Assembly (NCBI GenBank): GCA_946885335.1
Contig: CAMPGG010000242.1
Coordinates: 1 to 5,326 of the forward strand
Length of the DNA stretch: 5,326 nt
Direction of reading: 5' to 3'
Origin: an uncultured Chitinophagaceae bacterium
GTDB lineage: Bacteria; Bacteroidota; Bacteroidia; Chitinophagales; Chitinophagaceae
The notes under the pieces are model-generated. The model saw nothing but the letters and a program-made list of their open reading frames with translations. It did not search any database and was not told the DNA's origin. The position numbers and the translations under genes were made by a program. This document shows positions 1 to 5,326 of the stretch, one piece after another; position 1 is the first letter of the stretch; every line of letters starts with the position of its first letter.

Positions 1-380
1 AGCCAAAGACCCATTTTTAACTGGTTCGATGGAAGGACCATATGATAAAATGTACGATCCTGGGATGTATTTGCATTTAATGCACCCCCGGCATTTGTAA
101 TGTATTTATCAAATTCGCCACGCTCAATGTTTTTAGATCCTTCAAACAAAAGATGCTCAAAAAAATGCGCAAATCCAGTCCTTGCAGTGTCTTCATTTTT
201 TGAACCTACATGATAAAGAGCTGTTACTGCCACTACGGGAGCTGAATTATCCTGGTGCAGGATCACCTTTAATCCATTTGGTAAAGTATATTTTTCAAAT
301 TCAATCTTGCGCTCCTGCGCATCCACGCTGCTTATCGCCAGTGCAGAGATTGTAACGATCATCCATTTTTTCAAATACAT
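1..380 (-). CDS. M16 family zinc metallopeptidase (insulinase-like), N-terminal part, cut by left edge
   Basis: Reverse-strand reading from the ATG at 380 stays open to the window edge and gives 126 residues. Residues 1-21 look like a Sec signal peptide: a Lys-Lys start, a hydrophobic stretch, and an SVDA end before Gln-Glu. The mature part begins with the M16 opening (YTLPNGLKVILHQD, about 31-44) and carries the inverted zinc motif HxxEH as HFFEH at 72-76, where the two His bind zinc and Glu75 is the catalytic base. It is followed by the family-typical FEGSKN, NAGG and NANTSQDRTFY segments. The downstream third zinc ligand (a Glu about 75 residues further in this family) and the C-terminal lobes lie outside the window, so activity cannot be fully judged. 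Such proteins are periplasmic or envelope peptidases in Bacteroidota; the substrate is unknown. A second ATG at codon 7 would shorten the signal peptide's basic end, so codon 1 is preferred. The leader is A-rich with no clear Shine-Dalgarno sequence. The gene is divergent from mnmA. Confidence 0.93.
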   Translation of the reverse strand, partial: MYLKKWMIVTISALAISSVDAQERKIEFEKYTLPNGLKVILHQDNSAPVVAVTALYHVGSKNEDTARTGFAHFFEHLLFEGSKNIERGEFDKYITNAGGALNANTSQDRTFYHMVLPSNQLKMGLW

Positions 381-532
381 ATGGTTTTTTTGTTTTGATT
401 GTCCAGAAAAAAAGGCAAACACGTGCCTAACAAGTGATAGTAAAATTATCTATTAAATAGAAACTACAGATACCTGTCATCACAATTTTAATTGATGTTT
501 TTTATTTATACGGATTGACGGTTAAACAACCT

Positions 533-561
533 TAACAGTTGCCTGTTATAGCTACCGGTAG
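533..561. repeat. Two adjacent palindromes upstream of mnmA
   Basis: TAACAG-TTGC-CTGTTA (533-548) has perfect 6-bp arms around a 4-bp centre. Three bases later comes the perfect 10-bp palindrome CTACCGGTAG (552-561). Together they cover the -37 to -10 part of the predicted mnmA promoter, a usual position for a repressor or activator site. That they bind a regulator is inference; short palindromes also occur by chance. Confidence 0.4.
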
Positions 562-569
562 ATGATTCG

Positions 570-577
570 TATATTTG
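570..577 (+). promoter_or_regulatory. Predicted mnmA promoter, Bacteroidota -7 box
   Basis: TATATTTG matches the Bacteroidota sigma-factor -7 consensus TAnnTTTG exactly and lies 37 bp before the mnmA ATG, which predicts a leader of roughly 30 nt. No good -33 TTTG sits at the usual spacing: the nearest TTG (539-541) is 28 bp upstream, so the -33 element is weak or replaced by an activator. The predicted leader contains an AT-only inverted repeat (ATTAAA at 593-598, TTTAAT at 604-609) just before the start codon. Confidence 0.55.
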
Positions 578-614
578 CAGCCTTAAAAAAGCATTAAACC
601 TGTTTTAATAGAAT

Positions 615-1733
615 ATGAGCCGTAAAGGAAAAGTTTTGGTGGCCATGAGTGGTGGTATAGACAGTACTATCACAGCGTTGATGCTTCATGATCAAGGTTA
701 TGAAGTAGTGGGGATCACTATGAAAACCTGGGATTATAGCGGCAGTGGCGGAGGAAAAAAAGAAACCGGTTGCTGTAATGTGGATAGCTTTAATGATGCC
801 CGCATGGCTGCTGTTCAACACGGTTTTCCACATTTTATTTTAGATATCAGGGAAGAATTTGGTGATTTTGTTATTGAGAATTTTGTGGATGAATATATTG
901 CGGGTCGCACACCAAATCCTTGTGTGCTTTGCAATACACATATTAAATGGCGGGCCATGCTCAAAAGGGCCGATGCCATGGATTGCGAATTTATTGCCAC
1001 CGGCCACTATGCAAAAATTCACCAGCACACCAATGACCGTTACTATATCAGCAAAGCGGTTGATGAAACCAAAGACCAGAGTTATGTTTTATGGGGATTG
1101 CAACAGGACCTGTTAAGCAGAACGCTTTTGCCCCTGGGACCTTATCGTAAAACAGAGATTCGGCAAATGGCGCTGGATTATGGTTATCCCGAACTGGCTA
1201 AAAAAAGCGAAAGCTATGAGATCTGTTTTGTGCCGGATAATGATTACCGCGGATTCCTGAAACGCCGGGTCAGCGGGCTGGAAGAGAAAGTGGCCGGGGG
1301 AAATTTTATAGATAAAGAAGGAAAAATTTTAGGTCAGCACAAGGGTTACCCTTTTTATACAATCGGCCAGAGAAAAGGATTGGATATTACTTTTGGCAAA
1401 CCTGTTTATGTTACTGCCATCAACCCAAATAATAATACGGTTGTTTTGGGTGATGAAGAGGACCTGGAAAAAAATGAAATGATGGTTGGCAAGATCAACC
1501 TGTTGAAATATGATACTATTACACCAGGAATGGAAGCTGTAACCAAGATCCGTTACAAAGACCAGGGAACACTTTCAAACCTGTATCCTGATAATGGACA
1601 GGTAAAAGTGCAGTTTTATGAAAATGCCAAAGGAATTGCCCCGGGTCAAAGTGCTGTTTTTTATGAAGGGGATGATGTAATTGGTGGAGGAATCATTCAG
1701 CGGACTGACCCTATAACTTTAAGCAATATGTAG
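615..1733 (+). CDS. mnmA: tRNA-specific 2-thiouridylase MnmA
   Basis: MnmA uses ATP to adenylate U34 of the tRNAs for Lys, Glu and Gln and replaces its oxygen with sulfur taken from a cysteine desulfurase, giving s2U34 in the cytoplasm. The 372-residue product has the usual family length and all key parts: the ATP-binding PP-loop SGGIDS (12-17), GHYAK (130-134), the nucleophilic cysteine in NPCVLCN (Cys103), the DQSYVLWGL block (154-162), the second catalytic cysteine in YEICF (Cys204), GQRKGL (251-256), and a C-terminal beta-barrel that ends with GIAPGQSAVFYEGD (340-353) and GGGII. A Gly/Ser/Lys-rich insert before GCCN (about 41-54) lies in the region where other MnmA proteins also have a variable loop. 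The ATG at 615 puts the PP-loop about ten residues from the start, as in other MnmA proteins, and is preceded by an AT-rich leader without Shine-Dalgarno. The gene has its own -7 box and a strong terminator, so it is probably a single-gene unit. No desulfurase gene or sulfur-relay partner is in view. Confidence 0.98.
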   Translation: MSRKGKVLVAMSGGIDSTITALMLHDQGYEVVGITMKTWDYSGSGGGKKETGCCNVDSFNDARMAAVQHGFPHFILDIREEFGDFVIENFVDEYIAGRTPNPCVLCNTHIKWRAMLKRADAMDCEFIATGHYAKIHQHTNDRYYISKAVDETKDQSYVLWGLQQDLLSRTLLPLGPYRKTEIRQMALDYGYPELAKKSESYEICFVPDNDYRGFLKRRVSGLEEKVAGGNFIDKEGKILGQHKGYPFYTIGQRKGLDITFGKPVYVTAINPNNNTVVLGDEEDLEKNEMMVGKINLLKYDTITPGMEAVTKIRYKDQGTLSNLYPDNGQVKVQFYENAKGIAPGQSAVFYEGDDVIGGGIIQRTDPITLSNM

Positions 1734-1736
1734 TTA

Positions 1737-1752
1737 TCTAAAACGTTTTAGA
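1737..1752. repeat. 16-bp perfect palindrome after mnmA stop
   Basis: TCTAAAACGTTTTAGA is a perfect palindrome starting 4 bases after the mnmA stop codon and touching the first base of the terminator stem. As RNA it could form a small hairpin stacked against the terminator. As DNA it could be a protein site. Neither role is shown by the sequence alone. Confidence 0.6.
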
Positions 1753-1782
1753 ACCGGAAAATTGATTTTTCCGGTTTTTTTT
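1752..1782 (+). terminator. Rho-independent terminator of mnmA
   Basis: The 10-bp stem AACCGGAAAA (1752-1761) pairs with TTTTCCGGTT (1767-1776) around a 5-base loop (TTGAT), and an unbroken run of eight T residues covers 1775-1782. This is a textbook intrinsic terminator for plus-strand transcription, 18 bp after the mnmA stop. It separates mnmA from the lipoprotein gene. There is no matching T-run on the other strand, so it works in one direction only. Confidence 0.9.
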
Positions 1783-1817
1783 GTGCATTTGAAAAGCGGC
1801 GCTCTGATTCATAATCC

Positions 1818-1825
1818 TATTTTTG
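1818..1825 (+). promoter_or_regulatory. Predicted promoter of the lipoprotein gene, -7 box
   Basis: TATTTTTG fits TAnnTTTG exactly, 20 bp before the ATG at 1846, so the leader would be about 14 nt. A TTTG at 1788-1791 could be the -33 element, but the 26-bp gap is longer than the usual 17-23 bp. The site lies just after the mnmA terminator, where a new promoter is expected. It may also serve the S8 protease gene downstream. Confidence 0.55.
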
Positions 1826-1845
1826 ACCAGAATTAAAAACTTCAT

Positions 1846-2631
1846 ATGGCTGTTTCTACCCTTTCCCGTTATTGTTTTATACTTCTTTTGGGCATTGGCA
1901 TTTTATCATGCGAAAAACAAACAGAGGAATTTGAAACAGAATCCTTATCTGAATTTGTATTAACACAACCAGGTAAATACATTACTTACCGGTTGGATTC
2001 TACTGTATTCACCAATTTTGGCCGCAATGTTGAAGTGCATCGCTACCAGGTAAAGCATGTGGTAGATGCCGCTATCACTGATAACCTAGGCCGACCTTCT
2101 TACCGCATTTATCGTTATATAACAGATAGTTTAGCCACCGAAAGCTGGAAACCAAACGGCAGTTATTTTATTACTGTTTTGGATGACCAGGTTGAAGTTA
2201 TTGAAGACAACTTACGGGTAATAAAAATTCACCAGCCTTTTCGGGATGGAAATTCCTGGAAAGGAAACCGGTATTTACCTACTGAACCCTATGATGGATA
2301 TTATAATTTCAGTAATGATGATAATATGGAAGATTGGGAATATTATTTTGATGGACCAGTAAGCAGCTTCAACACGGGTGCGATGGAAGTCAATGACGTG
2401 TACACAATAGTTGGTGCCGATGAATCTTTTAATTTGCCAATTACCGACCCATCTTCGTACGCTGCAAAAACATTATTGGTTGAACGGTATGCAAAAAACA
2501 TCGGCCTGGTATTTAAAGAATACGCTATGTGGGAACATCAGCCCAATCCAACAGGCAACCCGCCAAATGTAAGCTACGATCCTTACAAAACAGGTTTTGA
2601 AATTAAAATGTGGATGATTGATCATAACTAG
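1846..2631 (+). CDS. Lipoprotein of unknown function
   Basis: The 261-residue product has a type II signal peptide: Arg8, a hydrophobic core (about 11-20) and a lipobox ILSC with Cys22 as the predicted lipidated residue. The mature N-terminus EKQTEEFETES is strongly acidic; in Bacteroidota, acidic residues just after the cysteine can act as the lipoprotein export signal that sends a protein to the outside of the outer membrane, so surface exposure is possible but not proven. The rest is rich in Tyr, Asp and Asn and alternates short beta-like stretches (GKYITYRLDS 42-51, RPSYRIYRYITD near 82-93, SYFITVLDDQVEVIEDNLRVIKIHQ near 105-129). It ends with a segment containing YAKNIGLVFKEYAMWEHQP and a conserved-looking MWMIDHN tail. 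There are no further cysteines, no recognised catalytic motif and no transmembrane helix after the signal. The beta-rich look suggests a sandwich or barrel fold, which is inference only. The S8 protease gene follows after 45 bp and may share its transcript. I cannot name a function. Confidence 0.88.
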   Translation: MAVSTLSRYCFILLLGIGILSCEKQTEEFETESLSEFVLTQPGKYITYRLDSTVFTNFGRNVEVHRYQVKHVVDAAITDNLGRPSYRIYRYITDSLATESWKPNGSYFITVLDDQVEVIEDNLRVIKIHQPFRDGNSWKGNRYLPTEPYDGYYNFSNDDNMEDWEYYFDGPVSSFNTGAMEVNDVYTIVGADESFNLPITDPSSYAAKTLLVERYAKNIGLVFKEYAMWEHQPNPTGNPPNVSYDPYKTGFEIKMWMIDHN

Positions 2632-2676
2632 AAATTGATTTTCCTTTTTACAACTACCGGCAAATAATTGCGCAGC

Positions 2677-4668
2677 ATGAAAAAACTATTGCTTTGGATT
2701 TTTTTGGCTTTGATTTTTACACAGGCTCAGAGCCAGCTTAGCCGGTATATTGTAAAATTCAAAGACAAAGGAGGTAACAGTTTCCAATTGTCAAATCCTG
2801 CAGCTTTCCTTTCTAACAAAGCCATTGAAAGAAGAACCCGTTATGGCATATCATTAGACAGCACTGATTTGCCCGTTACCCAAAAATATATTGACAGCCT
2901 GAAAAATGTGCCGAATGTAACGGTTATGAACATATCCAAATGGATGAACCAGGTGAGCATTCAAACAAATGATCCCGCGGCCATACAAAAAATTAATTCA
3001 TTTCCATTTGTACTGGTCACTTCCCCCATTGCCTCCGTTGCAGCGCCTGGTATCACAGATCAATTTTCAAAAAAAATGGAACATGTTGTAACAACAGTTC
3101 CTGAACAAACTTTCATGCGAACAACGAACCTTAATGATAATTTTTTTGATTATGGCGAACGTTCTTTGAATGAAATTAAAATGCACAATGGTGAATTTTT
3201 ACACAACATTGGTTTGCGCGGACAAGGCATAACCATTTCCATGCTGGATGCAGGTTTTTATAATTACAATACGCTTGATGCAATGGATAGCATCGTAGCT
3301 AATGGTCAAATAGCAGGTACCTGGGATTTTGTAAACAATGAAGCCAATGTTGCCAATGATAATGCACATGGCATGCAATGTTTGTCAACTATTGCGGCTA
3401 ACCTTCCAGGCCGTTTTGTTGGTAAAGCACCAAAGGCAAATTTCTATTTATTTGTTACGGAAGATGTTCGTTCAGAATATCCCATTGAAGAACATAACTG
3501 GGTTTGTGGTGCGGAAAGATCGGACAGTGCCGGCGCTGATATCATTTCTTCCTCTTTAGGTTATTATGCATTTGATGATCCATCTCTGAATTATAGTTAC
3601 CAGGATATGGATGGCAACACAACGATTGCTGCACGTGGCGCCGACCTTGCCGCCAAAAAAGGAATACTTGTTTTTAATGCAGCTGGCAATGAAGGGGCTG
3701 GTGCTTGGAAATATATTATGACACCAGCAGATGGAGATAGCATAGTTGCCGTTGGTTCGGTAAATACTTCCCGTGTACCTGCAAATTCATCCAGTTATGG
3801 TCCATCGGCTGATGGCAGAATTAAACCAGATGTAGCTTCCGTTGGTGTATCAGCAGTGATACAGGCAACCAATAATACAATTGCAACCGGTAATGGAACT
3901 TCTTTCGCATGTCCCAATATGGCTGGTCTTTCAGCTTGTTTGTGGCAGGCTTTTCCGGAATTCAATAATATTAAGATCATTGAAACATTAAGAGAAGCGG
4001 GTGATAAATTTAATAATCCCGATGATCGGACAGGTTATGGAATACCTGACATGAAAAAGGCTTTTTCCAGTTTGCTTATGCAGTATGCAACAGTGAATGG
4101 TATGATAGAAGATTGCCGCACAACCTTAGTCTGGAGCAGCAAGGATATGAAAGCCATGAAATATGAAATTGAAAGAAAAATTCCCGGGAGTGCTGACTAC
4201 ATTAAACTAGCGGAAGTACAAGGCAAGGGAGCAATTTTGCAGGCTAATGATTACGAATTTGTTGATTCACTTTCAGGTGTTTCAGCCGGAACGGTCCAAT
4301 ACAGGATAAAACAGGTAATCGATACCGTTAGTCTGACGGAAGTATATTTAGATTCACTTACTTTAACTAAAGACAATTCTTGCAATGCTGTTATTCCAAA
4401 TGAATCAAAAACCTTGCATATTTATCCCAACCCGGTACGCACCGAAATGCTGAATATTGCTGTTAATACACCAAATGAAATTACAGCAATGAAAATACAG
4501 ATTGTGAATATGCAGGGAAGCACCATCAGCCAGCAAACTTATAACAAACCCGCAGGAAGATCATTATTTACCATACCGGTTTCAACATTACCGGCAGGTA
4601 AATATCAATTGGTTGTTTGGGATGAAAATAAAAAACTGGAGACGGCAGGATTTATAAAAATGAATTAA
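2677..4668 (+). CDS. Secreted subtilisin-like S8 serine protease with T9SS sorting domain
   Basis: The 663-residue product is a complete exported subtilase. The parts in order are: signal peptide (about 1-19, MKKLLLWIFLALIF core, AQS before Gln20); a propeptide-like region (about 20-170) with the ERRTRYGISLDSTDLPVT block typical of Bacteroidota S8 proteins; and the peptidase domain with catalytic Asp191 (SMLDAGF), His231 (AHGMQC), oxyanion-hole Asn338 (NAAGNEG) and nucleophile Ser409 (NGTSFACPNMAG). A beta-rich, fibronectin-III-like segment follows (about 472-568), bracketed by Cys480 and Cys569. Last is a type A T9SS C-terminal domain (about 580-663) with YPNPV, LPAGKYQLVV and a GFIKMN end. 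By family knowledge, such proteins cross the inner membrane by Sec, then leave through T9SS, where the C-terminal domain is removed and the protease is released or attached to the surface. The substrate is unknown. A TTG three codons upstream is in frame, but the ATG at 2677 directly precedes the Lys-Lys signal-peptide start and is preferred. No clear Shine-Dalgarno or -7 box lies in the 45-bp gap after the lipoprotein gene. Confidence 0.95.
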   Translation: MKKLLLWIFLALIFTQAQSQLSRYIVKFKDKGGNSFQLSNPAAFLSNKAIERRTRYGISLDSTDLPVTQKYIDSLKNVPNVTVMNISKWMNQVSIQTNDPAAIQKINSFPFVLVTSPIASVAAPGITDQFSKKMEHVVTTVPEQTFMRTTNLNDNFFDYGERSLNEIKMHNGEFLHNIGLRGQGITISMLDAGFYNYNTLDAMDSIVANGQIAGTWDFVNNEANVANDNAHGMQCLSTIAANLPGRFVGKAPKANFYLFVTEDVRSEYPIEEHNWVCGAERSDSAGADIISSSLGYYAFDDPSLNYSYQDMDGNTTIAARGADLAAKKGILVFNAAGNEGAGAWKYIMTPADGDSIVAVGSVNTSRVPANSSSYGPSADGRIKPDVASVGVSAVIQATNNTIATGNGTSFACPNMAGLSACLWQAFPEFNNIKIIETLREAGDKFNNPDDRTGYGIPDMKKAFSSLLMQYATVNGMIEDCRTTLVWSSKDMKAMKYEIERKIPGSADYIKLAEVQGKGAILQANDYEFVDSLSGVSAGTVQYRIKQVIDTVSLTEVYLDSLTLTKDNSCNAVIPNESKTLHIYPNPVRTEMLNIAVNTPNEITAMKIQIVNMQGSTISQQTYNKPAGRSLFTIPVSTLPAGKYQLVVWDENKKLETAGFIKMN

Positions 4669-4671
4669 GCA

Positions 4672-5326
4672 TTACTGCTTCTGTAATAGGGCAGCAAACA
4701 AAGTATCTGCCTTTTTATCATAACCTTTCAATAATTCCATCTTAAGCAATTTCAAGCCTGCTTCTTTCTGCAGGATTTCAATAACATCCTCATTTTCTTT
4801 TTTAAAAACAGAACAGGTGATGTATAAAAAATACCCGCCGGGCTTCAAATACCTGGATGCCGCCCTTGATATTTTTTGTTGCAGATTTGAATAATAATCG
4901 ATCTTTTGTTTATCAAAAAAATACAATTGCTCCGGGGTACGGCTCCAGGTTCCGGAACCGGTACAAGGCGCATCACAGACTATTAAATCGAATGAGGAAT
5001 TTGTAATGGGTAATTTGGCATTTGTGAGGTCCGCCACAATAGATCGATACTTTGTTAAACCTGCTTGCTGAAATCTTTTTGAAAGATTGATTAGAATAGA
5101 TTTTCGGATATCCGACACGGTAAGTTTAGCCGCAGGAAACAAATCATGCATTAAAATGGATTTGCCTCCGCTGGCCGCACAGCAATCCCAAATTTTATGC
5201 GGTTGATTATTGAAATCAAATTGAACCAACTCCTCTACTCTTTGTGAACTGAGATCCTGGACAACGGCTTCTTTATCTAGTTCAATCACTTCATCAATCT
5301 TTGATGCATTATCCAGGGATAAGCAA
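4672..5326 (-). CDS. RsmB/NOP-family rRNA (cytosine-5)-methyltransferase, C-terminal part, cut by right edge
   Basis: The reverse frame is open from the right edge to a TAA at 4672 and gives 217 residues; the GTG at 5289 is internal, because 12 more in-frame codons precede it and the family's N-terminal region is missing. It is a class I SAM-dependent enzyme that methylates carbon 5 of a cytosine in RNA, most likely 16S rRNA. Visible parts, numbered from the edge, are: VVQDLSSQRV (21-30), SAM-binding motif I DCCAASGGKS (47-56), SDIRKSI (71-77), motif IV DAPCTGSGTW with the product-release cysteine Cys121, and motif VI YITCS with the catalytic Cys171, which forms the covalent bond to C6 of the target base. 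The end, GYDKKADTLFAALLQKQ, is the usual C-terminus. Motif I has Ser where many family members have Pro (AAPGGK). Which cytosine is modified (E. coli RsmB acts on C967, RsmF on C1407) cannot be told from this part. The gene converges on the S8 protease gene with 3 bp between stops. Confidence 0.95.
   Translation of the reverse strand, partial: CLSLDNASKIDEVIELDKEAVVQDLSSQRVEELVQFDFNNQPHKIWDCCAASGGKSILMHDLFPAAKLTVSDIRKSILINLSKRFQQAGLTKYRSIVADLTNAKLPITNSSFDLIVCDAPCTGSGTWSRTPEQLYFFDKQKIDYYSNLQQKISRAASRYLKPGGYFLYITCSVFKKENEDVIEILQKEAGLKLLKMELLKGYDKKADTLFAALLQKQ

Noticed and set aside
483..490. TAAAATTG on the minus strand as a -7 box for the M16 peptidase gene
   Set aside because: It differs from TAnnTTTG at one base and has no -33 partner at a fitting distance. 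No convincing promoter for that gene was found in 381-614.
594..1028. Antisense open frames opposite the start of mnmA (594-833, 815-1000, 840-1028 on the minus strand) and a plus-strand frame at 859-1116
   Set aside because: They lie fully or almost fully inside mnmA, whose product is unmistakable, show no recognisable protein features, and overlap each other. They are by-products of the mnmA codons.
2668..2676. TTG start three codons before the ATG of the S8 protease
   Set aside because: It would add Met-Arg-Ser before a normal Met-Lys-Lys signal-peptide start. The ATG at 2677 is the simpler choice.
2632..2676. Possible promoter between the lipoprotein and S8 genes (TTG at 2635-2637, TAATTG at 2665-2670)
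   Set aside because: The second element lacks the full TAnnTTTG pattern, the spacing is too long (27 bp), and it would leave almost no leader before the ATG at 2677.
3338..3980. Open frames at 3338-3559 (plus) and 3795-3980 (minus) inside the S8 protease gene
   Set aside because: Both lie in the catalytic domain, which carries the His, Asn and Ser active-site motifs in the main frame. The alternative products have no recognisable domain.
1..5326. Mobile elements, CRISPR arrays, tRNA or rRNA genes, riboswitches or a defence-type gene cluster
   Set aside because: No transposase or integrase, no spaced direct repeats, no tRNA-like or rRNA sequence, and no long structured leader was seen. All sizeable coding frames are accounted for by five genes, four of known families.

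Overview
The window looks like chromosomal DNA from a member of the Bacteroidota, probably close to the Chitinophagaceae. Three things point there: a secreted protease ending in a type IX secretion (T9SS) sorting domain, TAnnTTTG-type -7 promoter boxes, and AT-rich leaders without a clear Shine-Dalgarno sequence. The family-level placement is inference from recognised protein style, not from a search.

Layout. Positions 1-380 (minus) hold the N-terminal part of an exported M16 (insulinase-like) zinc metallopeptidase, cut by the left edge. A 234-bp divergent intergenic region follows, with a good -7 box and two adjacent palindromes upstream of mnmA. mnmA (615-1733, plus) encodes the tRNA 2-thiouridylase and ends in a 16-bp perfect palindrome followed by a strong intrinsic terminator. 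Next, with its own likely promoter, is a 261-residue lipoprotein of unknown function (1846-2631, plus). After 45 bp comes a 663-residue subtilisin-like S8 protease (2677-4668, plus) with signal peptide, propeptide, catalytic domain, a beta-sandwich-like segment and a T9SS C-terminal domain. The right end (4672-5326, minus) is the C-terminal part of an RsmB/NOP-family rRNA cytosine-5 methyltransferase, cut by the right edge and converging on the protease gene with only 3 bp between the stop codons.

How the genes relate. Two genes modify RNA (mnmA and the RsmB-like gene) and three encode exported cell-envelope or secreted proteins (M16 peptidase, lipoprotein, S8 protease). The only plausible co-transcribed pair is lipoprotein plus S8 protease. 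Nothing links the window into one pathway. I found no mobile element, CRISPR array, RNA gene or sign of a new multi-gene system; the window reads as ordinary core chromosome with one uncharacterised lipoprotein.
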